Shown one piece after another: positions 17,366-25,389 of a stretch of DNA of 64,000 nt; the first letter of the stretch is position 1; each line of letters opens with the position of its first letter. The notes below the pieces were generated by a model that made no database searches, was not told where the DNA came from, and worked only from the letters and a program-made list of their open reading frames with translations. The stretch lies in contig NZ_VEXQ01000001.1 in assembly GCF_006376615.1 (NCBI RefSeq), positions 248,001 to 312,000 on the forward strand. Reading direction: 5' to 3'. Position numbers and translations under genes: made by a program. This DNA comes from Buttiauxella sp. B2 (GTDB lineage: Bacteria; Pseudomonadota; Gammaproteobacteria; Enterobacterales; Enterobacteriaceae).

Positions 17366-17381
17366 TGTGATTTAAATCACC
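17366..17381 (-). promoter_or_regulatory. CRP site of the tna promoter
   Basis: TGTGA-TTTAAA-TCACC matches the CRP consensus TGTGA-N6-TCACA at 9 of 10 conserved positions, about 77 bp upstream of the tnaC start, in keeping with the cAMP-CRP dependence of tna in E. coli. A CATAAT-like -10 lies between the site and tnaC. Confidence 0.85.
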
Positions 17382-17419
17382 ATAAATGAACATTTCTGTC
17401 TCGAGTTCAACGTTGCGGA

Positions 17420-18127
17420 TCAGTCACAAAGAAATGCACTTAGTGGCAAATCGTTGCCGTTAGCATGCACCTGCGCCAAAAGCAGTTCGGCTGTTGCCAC
17501 CGCATCGCATAATGCATGATGCGCGGGGTAATCGGGTAGTTGGTAATGGCGGCGAATACTGGATAGCCGGAAGTCATTGTGCACATTTCTGGTTGCCTGT
17601 TGATGTCGCCGTTCCAGCTCAAGAGTATCTATCCACAATAAAGGTAGCCCTTCCCGCCCATAACGCATACGCAGCCAGGCATTAATAAATGCCCCTTCCA
17701 CCATTTTGCCGTGAACAACGGCTACCCGCCCAATAAGACGTGTGAACAGCACTTCCATCGCCTCATCAAGTGCCACGCCATCACGCAGCATTTCAGGGGT
17801 AATGTGATTGATAACGGCACTGTGTGCATTTACTGGATTGTCGCTGGAAATGTATTGGTGTTGTGCACTCGCCAGCTTAATCTGGCCTTTTTCGGCTATT
17901 ACGCTGCCAATCGACAAAACCCGATGAGTGTTGGCATCAAGACCGCTTGTTTCAAAATCAAAAGCAAGCCAGGGCACACTTGTGACTTCGGTCGTAAAAT
18001 CCGGTAATGGAGTTTCAAGCAAGTGCCGCAAAGCGGGAGATATATCGGGGATTCGCACCCATTGCTGGCGCTGTTCCTCCATACGTGTCGCTAATGGCGC
18101 CGGGAAAATACGCGATAAAAATCCCAT
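17420..18127 (-). CDS. DnaQ-like 3'-5' exonuclease
   Basis: 235 aa. DEDDh exonuclease domain (about 50-225): Exo I motif LAFDFETSGLD (Asp and Glu), Exo II region HGKMVEGAFIN, and Exo III HHALCDAVATAELL (His and Asp). It has an N-terminal extension of about 45 residues. Resembles the proofreading epsilon-subunit family but is not dnaQ itself. It starts 2 bp after the CBS/DUF294 gene ends, so the two form an operon. The pairing of such an exonuclease with a cNMP-CBS-DUF294 protein recurs in gamma-proteobacteria, sometimes near acetyl-CoA synthetase genes; its function is not established to my knowledge. Confidence 0.88.
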   Translation of the reverse strand: MGFLSRIFPAPLATRMEEQRQQWVRIPDISPALRHLLETPLPDFTTEVTSVPWLAFDFETSGLDANTHRVLSIGSVIAEKGQIKLASAQHQYISSDNPVNAHSAVINHITPEMLRDGVALDEAMEVLFTRLIGRVAVVHGKMVEGAFINAWLRMRYGREGLPLLWIDTLELERRHQQATRNVHNDFRLSSIRRHYQLPDYPAHHALCDAVATAELLLAQVHANGNDLPLSAFLCD

Positions 18128-18129
18128 CG

Positions 18130-20004
18130 TTACCCCTTAACAAAAAGCATACGCGCCAATTCTTGCTGGCGGGCAATAATGCGGAAGGCGTCTTTCAGGT
18201 GCTTACGTTCAAAACTACCAAACTCGCGCGGGTCTATTTGGTTATCGGGCGCTAAACCTTTACGCAATTGTGACAACTGGTGATTAAAGCGCTGCCGGGT
18301 TAAAAAATGGAAGTCATCGATAATATCGGTACACCCACCAGGGGACATTAATCCCTTGTCTCTCGCCGCATAAAAACGCGCCTCGGTATGGGTTTCACTA
18401 CATCCTGCGGCCAGAGCATAAATGCGCGACAGGTCGATAATCAGCGTTAGTGCATAGCGTTTGATGTTAAGCGTTTTGCTGTCGTTGCCACTTTTCTCCA
18501 GAACCAGATGGTTAAAAATCCCTAACGGAGGAGAGGTACTGGTGGAGTCGCGGGTGAGTGAACGTAAAAAACCAGGATGAGCGGCGATTTCTGTCAGTAA
18601 CGCTTGCTGGAACGCATCATGCAGCCAGGTGTTACCGTAAAACGCACGCGTTTCCAGAAACACCGTCGCGTTCAGCAATTGAGTATATTCAGGGTTGGTC
18701 ACCCATTTTCGAATGCAGGCAAGCCAAACCGACAACGGTTGGCACCAGCGGCTTTCAGATGCCATAAAATGGCCCGTACATAATGGATATCCGCAGTCGG
18801 CAAGCCCCAGGCAAACGAAGTCGGCAAAGCGTAAAAACCACTGTTGCTCTTCTGCGCCCGCGCTGTCCGGCAAAATAATCGCACTATCCTGGTCGGAATA
18901 GGCATGTACTTCATTGCGGGCATGCGACCCGGCAACTATCCATGAAAACTCACAAGGTGGTTCGCCAAATTCGACGAGGGCAAGTTCTATAAGTCTGCGG
19001 GTGAAGGCATCCATCAGCATCGACATCACCATTTCGACCACACCGTTACGTAGATTTCCCTCCACCAGAGCTTCGAAAATCGCCTGCCGTTCAACTTTAA
19101 GGGCTGCCAGATCAGCAACAGTCAGGCAATGATTAATACGTTCAATCAGGAAAATAGCCTGTACGCGATGATGCTGTACCAGATGGGATGCCGTCAGTAG
19201 GCCAACAGTTTTTGGCCCGTCAACCACCGGTAAACTACTCACGCCATGGCGCATCATGAGTGCGACGGCATGCATCACTAAATCACCTGATGAAACAGTG
19301 ATGGGGTTAGCCGTCATCACATCTCTGACCGGGCGCGAAATATCAAAACCTTCAGCCACCACACGCCGCGTCATGTCTCTGTCGCTGATAATGCCGATGA
19401 TTTTGTCCTCTTCAATCACCACCGCCGTTGAGCAGCGATCAACCCAACGCATTTGTTTCGCCGTTTGTTGAATGGATGTCGATGCCTCGACCACTGAAAT
19501 GGTGCCGCTCGCCACATCAGACACTTTACGCACGAACATGCCCTTATCTTCATCGCTCCAGACCACGTCCATCGCGGAATTAAGGCGTTCATGCGCGTTG
19601 ATAGAAAAGTGTGTGGCGTACTGAGGATAGACTTCCAGGATAGATTTCAGCACGCTGTGCGGGATCTGGTACAACAACGTGTTTTCGATAGCCGTGACGT
19701 TGTAACAATCTTCAGGATTCCCCGGAATGCCTTCGAGGAAGGTGAAACCAAATAAATCTTCCGGCCCAAGACGTGCACGTAAAACACCGTCGCTCCAGCG
19801 CTGTTCAAGCGAGCCTGTGCGCACGATGTAGAGGTACCGTTCACTTGCGGCAATATCAAACGGTAATGTCTCACCCACCGCCAGATAACTGATACTAATA
19901 GCCCGCGCGATATCATTTTGCGCCTCTATGGGGAGCGTGTTGAGCGGTGATACATGCGCAATAAAATCGCAGATATTGGGCAATAACGGTTCCATCGCCA
20001 TCAT
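18130..20004 (-). CDS. Cyclic-nucleotide-binding / CBS / DUF294 nucleotidyltransferase-like protein
   Basis: 624 aa multidomain cytosolic protein. In order: a cNMP-binding-like beta-roll (about 30-130, FLEGIPGNPEDCYN); two CBS repeats (about 165-285, with IGIISDRDMTRRVVAEG and VMTANPITVSSGDLVMHA); a DUF294 putative nucleotidyltransferase domain with GSHARNEVHAYSDQDSAII (Gly-Ser and Asp-x-Asp arrangement of polymerase-beta-like nucleotidyltransferases, about 365-385); and a DUF294 C-terminal helical part to residue 620. It likely senses cyclic and adenine nucleotides and controls a nucleotidyl transfer reaction, related in layout to GlnD. Target unknown. Operonic with the exonuclease downstream. 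Confidence 0.9.
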   Translation of the reverse strand: MMAMEPLLPNICDFIAHVSPLNTLPIEAQNDIARAISISYLAVGETLPFDIAASERYLYIVRTGSLEQRWSDGVLRARLGPEDLFGFTFLEGIPGNPEDCYNVTAIENTLLYQIPHSVLKSILEVYPQYATHFSINAHERLNSAMDVVWSDEDKGMFVRKVSDVASGTISVVEASTSIQQTAKQMRWVDRCSTAVVIEEDKIIGIISDRDMTRRVVAEGFDISRPVRDVMTANPITVSSGDLVMHAVALMMRHGVSSLPVVDGPKTVGLLTASHLVQHHRVQAIFLIERINHCLTVADLAALKVERQAIFEALVEGNLRNGVVEMVMSMLMDAFTRRLIELALVEFGEPPCEFSWIVAGSHARNEVHAYSDQDSAIILPDSAGAEEQQWFLRFADFVCLGLADCGYPLCTGHFMASESRWCQPLSVWLACIRKWVTNPEYTQLLNATVFLETRAFYGNTWLHDAFQQALLTEIAAHPGFLRSLTRDSTSTSPPLGIFNHLVLEKSGNDSKTLNIKRYALTLIIDLSRIYALAAGCSETHTEARFYAARDKGLMSPGGCTDIIDDFHFLTRQRFNHQLSQLRKGLAPDNQIDPREFGSFERKHLKDAFRIIARQQELARMLFVKG

Positions 20005-20289
20005 TAATCCTAAAGTTGAAATCCTGTTTCATAATATAAGCTTGTGGTGTGTTGTAAAGATGCATCATTCATTTCGTGAATTATCACTCTCTGCGCTGTT
20101 CTTGGGCGGCTTAACACTTAATGATGTCAATCATTTACATCACCATTGAATTGTTAATCAGGCGATGTAAAATTAACGTTATCATGTATAAATGATGTGA
20201 ATAACTCTTCAGCTTCCTGGGTCTCTTCTTCGCCATGTCCAGCCCTTTTCGGCGACCAGGTTTGAACCATTTTTTCAGGGAAAGTTACG
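20005..20289. promoter_or_regulatory. Divergent promoter region of CBS/DUF294 and SH3 lipoprotein genes
   Basis: 285 bp without a convincing gene. It contains a spaced inverted repeat TTTACATC (20134-20141) and GATGTAAA (20164-20171), a plausible operator or hairpin, and AT-rich -10-like sequence near 20185. A 29-codon ATG frame at 20061 ending in a His-rich tail has no good ribosome site and is not called. Confidence 0.4.
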
Positions 20290-20784
20290 ATGAAATTGCG
20301 AAACCTGTTGATCCTTGCTGTTGTTGCCACGGTCGTAGGCTGTAAAGCACCACCGCCAAAAATGACGGATGACACTATTGTGAGCAGTGAAGTTAATGGC
20401 GTCACGCTCACACACCGTTACGCTGTCTCTGCGCCGCAAGAGTTCACCCCCGTCAACGCCAGTTATCGCGCACTCTATCCGGGCTCGATTATGAGCAAGC
20501 CAGATTTTGGTGGGAAAGTTGTTAGCACGCTTGAAAATGGACAAACATATACTGTGCTTGGTCAAGTTGAGAATAACTGGTTAGCCATTGCCAAGGAGGA
20601 TAAACAGGAAATGTTGGGCTACGTTCCAACACGCGCACTTGTCAAAAGCGAACTGTATGCACAGACGCTGAAAAAAGACCGCCCGCGCCCTCGAAAAGCT
20701 GCGAAGAAAACAACCTGTGTTGCCGTCGATGACGCCAGCAAAGCCTGCCAAAACGCAAATAGTGGCACATGGATTATTGATTAG
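20290..20784 (+). CDS. SH3-domain lipoprotein
   Basis: 164 aa. Signal peptide with lipobox VVGC (Cys18), so it is expected to be lipid-anchored in the envelope. A bacterial SH3-like domain spans about 55-118 (GSIMSKPDFGGKVVSTLENGQTY-type start, VLGQVENNWLAIAKEDK, LGYVPTRALV). The basic tail (KKDRPRPRKAAKKT) is followed by a Cys pair near the end. First gene of a three-gene unit with a secreted protein and a membrane pseudokinase. SH3b domains usually bind peptidoglycan peptides, so cell-wall contact is likely. No named orthologue recognised. Confidence 0.85.
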   Translation: MKLRNLLILAVVATVVGCKAPPPKMTDDTIVSSEVNGVTLTHRYAVSAPQEFTPVNASYRALYPGSIMSKPDFGGKVVSTLENGQTYTVLGQVENNWLAIAKEDKQEMLGYVPTRALVKSELYAQTLKKDRPRPRKAAKKTTCVAVDDASKACQNANSGTWIID

Positions 20785-20843
20785 TTATCGGCATCTTACG
20801 CCCTGACCTTTCGTTTAAAATTGTTCGGCTAACAAGGATTTAT

Positions 20844-21794
20844 ATGAAACTCTGGCTTTCGGGTTTGGCGCTGTTGCTGGCATCTACCACCGTGTGGGCA
20901 GATAACTATCGTGTTGTACAGTCGCCTTCTCAGAAGCTGGATGTCTGGATTGATAATATCCAAAACAACTCGCCACAAAGCTGGTGTGCGGCTGAACTCA
21001 CACTGCGTATCGTCGCAAATGGCGACAAAAACCCAGATCTTCTCAACGTGTTTATGCCGCGTCTGGGAACACTGCTGGAAAGCCAGTGTAACTCGGTTCA
21101 ACTGGTGAGTTGGCGACTGGAAGATCCACAAGGGGAAACGTTAGCCGTTGGTACGGCCACCAAAAATAGCGATTGGGCGGTAATTATCGCCCCCGTTGTG
21201 TCCAGCGAGCCCAATATCCAGGCGCATTCAGAAACAAAGTCACCGTTAGCTGACCGCACACCATGGCAGGAATTTACGCTGCAAGATGGCTGCCACCTGC
21301 GCACCTTCTGGCAAGGTGATGCCAATGCTTCAGCCATGTTTATTCCCAACGGGAAATGTGAAAAAGGCGGCTGGTTGAATGGTCGTAGTGAAATCATTCA
21401 GAGCGGTGTTCATGGCGAAAAACGCCATATGATGACCTTCGTGCATGGTTTCCCTGTGAGCGGATTAAGCAAAGAGGCGAGTTCTGACAGCTTGCTTATT
21501 ACCAGCCTGAACAATGAACGCATGGTTGTCAGCAATGAACACGCCCCGCAAAGCTGGATGATTTTGCCCTATAACTCTGAGCTAAATAGCTGGCAAGCTA
21601 CGGGAACTGTCGCCGTCGAAGTATCGCGGGAAATGACAGTTGATGAATCAGGGATTCAGGCGCGTTTGAATGAAGTACGCAAAGTGTGGTCAGCCTGGCT
21701 GGCACCGGACACCCCGATTACGCTGCTTTTGATTGACTCCCTACGTCCGCAATTGCGTGATCCAGCGGTTGGCGCATGGCGCGCCCAGAAGTAA
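20844..21794 (+). CDS. Secreted protein of unknown function (middle gene of SH3/pseudokinase unit)
   Basis: 316 aa with a clear Sec signal peptide (cleavage after VWA, residue 19). The mature part is soluble-looking with four cysteines (SWCAAEL, SQCNSV, DGCHLR, NGKCEKGGWLNGR), probably two disulfides; the C-terminal third is alpha-helical. AAGGA precedes the ATG. It lies 59 bp after the SH3 lipoprotein and 39 bp before the pseudokinase, both in the same direction, which suggests one functional envelope unit. I do not recognise the family. Similarity to proteins near type VI secretion kinases is possible, but no T6SS gene is present here. Confidence 0.8.
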   Translation: MKLWLSGLALLLASTTVWADNYRVVQSPSQKLDVWIDNIQNNSPQSWCAAELTLRIVANGDKNPDLLNVFMPRLGTLLESQCNSVQLVSWRLEDPQGETLAVGTATKNSDWAVIIAPVVSSEPNIQAHSETKSPLADRTPWQEFTLQDGCHLRTFWQGDANASAMFIPNGKCEKGGWLNGRSEIIQSGVHGEKRHMMTFVHGFPVSGLSKEASSDSLLITSLNNERMVVSNEHAPQSWMILPYNSELNSWQATGTVAVEVSREMTVDESGIQARLNEVRKVWSAWLAPDTPITLLLIDSLRPQLRDPAVGAWRAQK

Positions 21795-21833
21795 CACTGA
21801 ATATTCGTCGATTTCGAGCAGAGAAAGGCCATC

Positions 21834-23219
21834 ATGACAGATAAAGATTACGACTCAGAACTCCCCGACGCTCTGCCGCCTGGTTTCCGTTTCGACGAAT
21901 TTGAAATTCAGCAAGTGACTGAATCGACGAATACCCATGTCATCTATAAAGCATGGGACCATCAACTTGAACGACCTGTCTCTATCCGGGAGTTTATGCC
22001 CCGTGCGCTGACTGTGCGTAGCGATAATATGCAGTTGGTTTTGCGCAGCAAACAAGATAGCCAGGCGTTCAACACTGGACTGAAGCGTTTTGTTCAGTCC
22101 ACCCGTCAGCTCGCGCAATTTAACCACCCTAATCTGCTGCAAGTTTTAAGTTTCTGGACGCAAAACGAAACTGCCTACGCCGCATCGCTCTATTCCAGCG
22201 GCATGACGCTTGCAGAATTACATCAGCATCAGCCCGACATCATCAATGAAACCTGGATACGCCATATGCTGCCAATGCTGTGCGGCGCGCTGGCGATTCT
22301 TCATGACGAAGGTTTTATTCATCGCGATTTGTCGCTCAGAAGTATTCAGATTCAGGATAACGGAGCGCCACTGTTGTTAAACGCAGGTGCCCCACGCCGC
22401 ACCAATACCGAAAACGGTGATGGGAATAAAACGTCTCTGAACCCCGGTTTTGCTCCACTGGAACAATATGCGGAGGACCTGGAAAACCAGCTCGGGCCAT
22501 GGACTGATATCTACGCGCTCGGCGCGATTCTCTACACGCTTATCACCGGCAACTGCCCGCCAGCTAGCGTCACGCGAACGATTCAAGACCCCTGCGTTAA
22601 GCTCGCCAAAAATCGTCCGGAAGGTTATTCCCATAGTCTGTTACATGCGGTTGATTGCGCACTGGCGTTGAAACCTGAAGACAGGCCCCAGTCTATCGCT
22701 GAATTTGCCGCGCTGGCTGAAATCCCTTTGAGTGGGATTAATGGCCTCATTCCGCTAAAACAGCCCGGCACTATGCTCATTGAAGTGGAGAATGCGGAAA
22801 TTACCCCATTGTCACCTTTCAAAAAGCGATACAAATTACCGTTGCAAATAGCCGCGAGCTTATTGGTCGGTATTGCCGTCGGTGGCATCATTTTTGGTGG
22901 CCACTTATCCAGCGGCCCTAAGATTGCGAAGATTGAAAAAACGACCAGTGCGGAAGAAGCTCCGTCAACTACAGCAAAAAGCGTGTTGCCCGTAACCGAT
23001 GCCACGCTTGCACGCATTTATGTCCGAATGAATGATGGCGAACAACTGGATGTGAATGGCAAGGCAGAAAACGTCACACCTGGAGCCAATGGTTACGGTT
23101 TCCTGCAACTGCCTGTTGGCAAATATGAGATTACGTTACGTGATAATAACCAGCAGTCGCGAAACATGACGTTATCGGTTGAGAAAGCAGGTACGTGGCT
23201 GATTAATCCACAAGGATGA
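21834..23219 (+). CDS. Membrane-bound Ser/Thr kinase-like protein (probable pseudokinase)
   Basis: 461 aa. Residues about 20-295 have the Hanks kinase fold: IHRDLSLRS (HRD at 163-165), the APE-region counterpart NPGFAPLEQYA, and DIYALGAILYTLITG (helix F). Key catalytic residues are changed: the beta-3 lysine is Arg52 (SIREF), the catalytic-loop Asn is Ser170, and DFG is N183-A184-G185. The glycine loop is not recognisable. A transmembrane helix (about 336-357) and a small beta-rich periplasmic C-terminal domain (about 390-461, PEGA-like) follow. This suggests a pseudokinase scaffold or nucleotide sensor linked to the secreted and SH3 proteins encoded just upstream. Activity as a true kinase cannot be excluded because the HRD aspartate remains. 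Confidence 0.85.
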   Translation: MTDKDYDSELPDALPPGFRFDEFEIQQVTESTNTHVIYKAWDHQLERPVSIREFMPRALTVRSDNMQLVLRSKQDSQAFNTGLKRFVQSTRQLAQFNHPNLLQVLSFWTQNETAYAASLYSSGMTLAELHQHQPDIINETWIRHMLPMLCGALAILHDEGFIHRDLSLRSIQIQDNGAPLLLNAGAPRRTNTENGDGNKTSLNPGFAPLEQYAEDLENQLGPWTDIYALGAILYTLITGNCPPASVTRTIQDPCVKLAKNRPEGYSHSLLHAVDCALALKPEDRPQSIAEFAALAEIPLSGINGLIPLKQPGTMLIEVENAEITPLSPFKKRYKLPLQIAASLLVGIAVGGIIFGGHLSSGPKIAKIEKTTSAEEAPSTTAKSVLPVTDATLARIYVRMNDGEQLDVNGKAENVTPGANGYGFLQLPVGKYEITLRDNNQQSRNMTLSVEKAGTWLINPQG

Positions 23220-23362
23220 GGCGTTGGAACATCACCGGTGATTTATCTGCTTTGTTGCAATATGCGACATCTCCCACTGGTACAGCCTCGAAATTCGTCT
23301 AAGGTTTTCATAGGGTTGATTGCGGAAAAACTTCACCGCTAGCCTGCAAAGGAGAACAATAA

Positions 23363-25075
23363 ATGACTTATCACGTTTTGCGCCGTCCTCGTACTTTATT
23401 GCTTGCGATTCAAATAGCTATCGGTTGTGCGTTCGTCACTTTTACCTTCCCCGCTACCGCGGATGACAATTTACAAGCCCAGCCCCAACCACCAGATGTC
23501 CTCCTTGGCCCGTTGTTTACCGATGTGCAAACAGCCAAATTATTCCCTGACCAAAAGACATTTGCTGATGCGGTTCCTAAAAATGATCCGTTGATGATCC
23601 TTGCAGATTACCGAATGCAGCGGAACCAATCTGGCTTTGATTTGCGCCATTTTGTGGATGTGAATTTTAGCCTGCCACATGAAGGTGAAAAGTATGTCCC
23701 ACCGGAAGGTCAATCGTTACGTGAACATATCGACAGTTTATGGCCGGTGCTAACGCGTACCACTGATAGCGTGGATAAATGGGATTCTTTGCTGCCGTTG
23801 CCTAAACCGTATGTGGTGCCCGGCGGACGTTTCCGTGAAGTCTATTATTGGGATAGTTATTTCACTATGTTGGGTCTTGCAGAAAGTGGTCACTGGGACA
23901 AAGTGCAAGATATGGTTGATAACTTTGCTCATGAAATTGATGCTTACGGGCATATTCCCAATGGCAACCGCAGTTATTATCTGAGCCGTTCCCAACCGCC
24001 ATTCTTTGCGTTTATGGTCAAACTTCTTGCCAGCCACAATGGTGACGAGACTTACACCACTTATTTGCCGCAGCTTAAAAAAGAGTATGCCTACTGGATG
24101 CAAGGCAGTGATTCGCTGCAACCCGGTACTGAAAACCTACGCGTAGTGAAACTCAAAGATGGTTCGGTGCTGAACCGTTATTGGGATGACCGCGATACGC
24201 CACGCACAGAATCTTATTTGGATGACGTCACCACCGCGAAGAGCAACCCAAATCGCCCAGCGACTGAGATTTATCGTGACCTACGCGCCGCCGCCGCTTC
24301 CGGTTGGGATTTTAGTTCGCGCTGGATGGATAAACCTGAGCAGCTAGGTTCGATTCGCACCACATCTATCGTGCCGGTCGATTTAAATGCGCTGTTATTC
24401 CAGATGGAAAAAACACTGGCTCACGCCAGCAGCGTGGCGAAAGACAGCTCTGGGGCTACACAATATCAGCAGCTGGCGGACGCACGACAAAAAGCTATGG
24501 AAGCGCATTTTTGGAATAGCAAACAAGGCTGGTATGCAGATTACGATCTCAAAACCAACGCAGTTCGTTCACAACTGACGGCTGCCGCACTGTTCCCGCT
24601 GTATGTGCATGTCGCGTCTAAAGAGCGTGCCGATAAAATGGCGGCCATCACTCGTGCGCAATTGCTCAAAGCCGGTGGGCTTGCCACTACCAACTTGAAA
24701 ACGGGGCAACAGTGGGACGCCCCAAATGGTTGGGCGCCTTTGCAATGGGTCGCCACAGAAGGTCTGCAAAATTACGGGCATAAAGATTTAGCCATGGAAG
24801 TCACCTGGCGCTTCCTGACCAACGTGCAACATACCTACAACCGTGAGAAAAAACTGGTTGAGAAGTATGATGTATCTTCAACGGGGACTGGCGGTGGTGG
24901 TGGCGAATATCCTCTGCAAGATGGGTTTGGCTGGACCAACGGTGTGACGCTGAAAATGCTCGATTTACTGTGTGGTACAGAAAAACCATGTGACTCAACG
25001 CCGGATAAATTGCCTTCGGCAACGCCCGGACCTGCAACGCAAACGACAAAACCAGCCGCATCAACTGCGCAGTAA
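23363..25075 (+). CDS. treA: Periplasmic trehalase TreA
   Basis: 570 aa, family GH37; splits trehalose into two glucose molecules in the periplasm. Signal peptide to about residue 34 (TFPATA). Both trehalase signatures are present: [19 protein letters not shown] and [12 protein letters not shown], plus the glycine-rich [18 protein letters not shown] loop. E. coli TreA is 565 aa. GGAG precedes the ATG. In E. coli treA neighbours ymgE-ycgR; here a siderophore receptor and the ebg/ygj cluster lie between them. Confidence 0.97.
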   Translation: MTYHVLRRPRTLLLAIQIAIGCAFVTFTFPATADDNLQAQPQPPDVLLGPLFTDVQTAKLFPDQKTFADAVPKNDPLMILADYRMQRNQSGFDLRHFVDVNFSLPHEGEKYVPPEGQSLREHIDSLWPVLTRTTDSVDKWDSLLPLPKPYVVPGGRFREVYYWDSYFTMLGLAESGHWDKVQDMVDNFAHEIDAYGHIPNGNRSYYLSRSQPPFFAFMVKLLASHNGDETYTTYLPQLKKEYAYWMQGSDSLQPGTENLRVVKLKDGSVLNRYWDDRDTPRTESYLDDVTTAKSNPNRPATEIYRDLRAAAASGWDFSSRWMDKPEQLGSIRTTSIVPVDLNALLFQMEKTLAHASSVAKDSSGATQYQQLADARQKAMEAHFWNSKQGWYADYDLKTNAVRSQLTAAALFPLYVHVASKERADKMAAITRAQLLKAGGLATTNLKTGQQWDAPNGWAPLQWVATEGLQNYGHKDLAMEVTWRFLTNVQHTYNREKKLVEKYDVSSTGTGGGGGEYPLQDGFGWTNGVTLKMLDLLCGTEKPCDSTPDKLPSATPGPATQTTKPAASTAQ

Positions 25076-25094
25076 TCCATTGCCCTCAATCTAA

Positions 25095-25120
25095 CCCTCT
25101 CCTACAGGAGAGGGAATTTT
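25095..25120 (+). terminator. Probable treA terminator
   Basis: An 8-bp stem CCCTCTCC-TACA-GGAGAGGG followed by AATTTT, 20 bp after the treA stop. The rest of the 314-bp gap to the receptor gene holds a second weaker CCTTCTCC/GGGATGAGG-like arm pair and the Fur box described separately. Confidence 0.7.
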
Positions 25121-25268
25121 CCCGTATTTTCCCTCATGTCACTTTTTCCTTCTCCTGGAATAAAAGGTTGGGATGAGGATACCTTCCCCTCGCAGCTCGC
25201 CATAAACATTAATCTTTTCATGGGCTTTGATTTCGTACCTGCCAATATTTGCACTTGAAACTGCAAAC

Positions 25269-25287
25269 AATAACGATAATAATTCGC
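25269..25287 (+). promoter_or_regulatory. Fur box upstream of the siderophore receptor
   Basis: AATAACGATAATAATTCGC matches 14 of 19 positions of the Fur consensus GATAATGATAATCATTATC, about 100 bp before the receptor start. It implies repression in iron-replete cells. Confidence 0.75.
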
Positions 25288-25389
25288 ATTCTTACATTGC
25301 GGTGGCATCACCTGAATTTAACCTAACTCGGCTGACGAAGAGCAGCATTCCAGGCGATGACAACAAGACCTTCTCGGGAAAATAATTAA

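Noticed and set aside
20061-20149. 29-codon ATG frame with a His-rich end upstream of the SH3 lipoprotein gene
   Set aside because: No ribosome site and situated in a region with inverted repeats that fits a promoter better.
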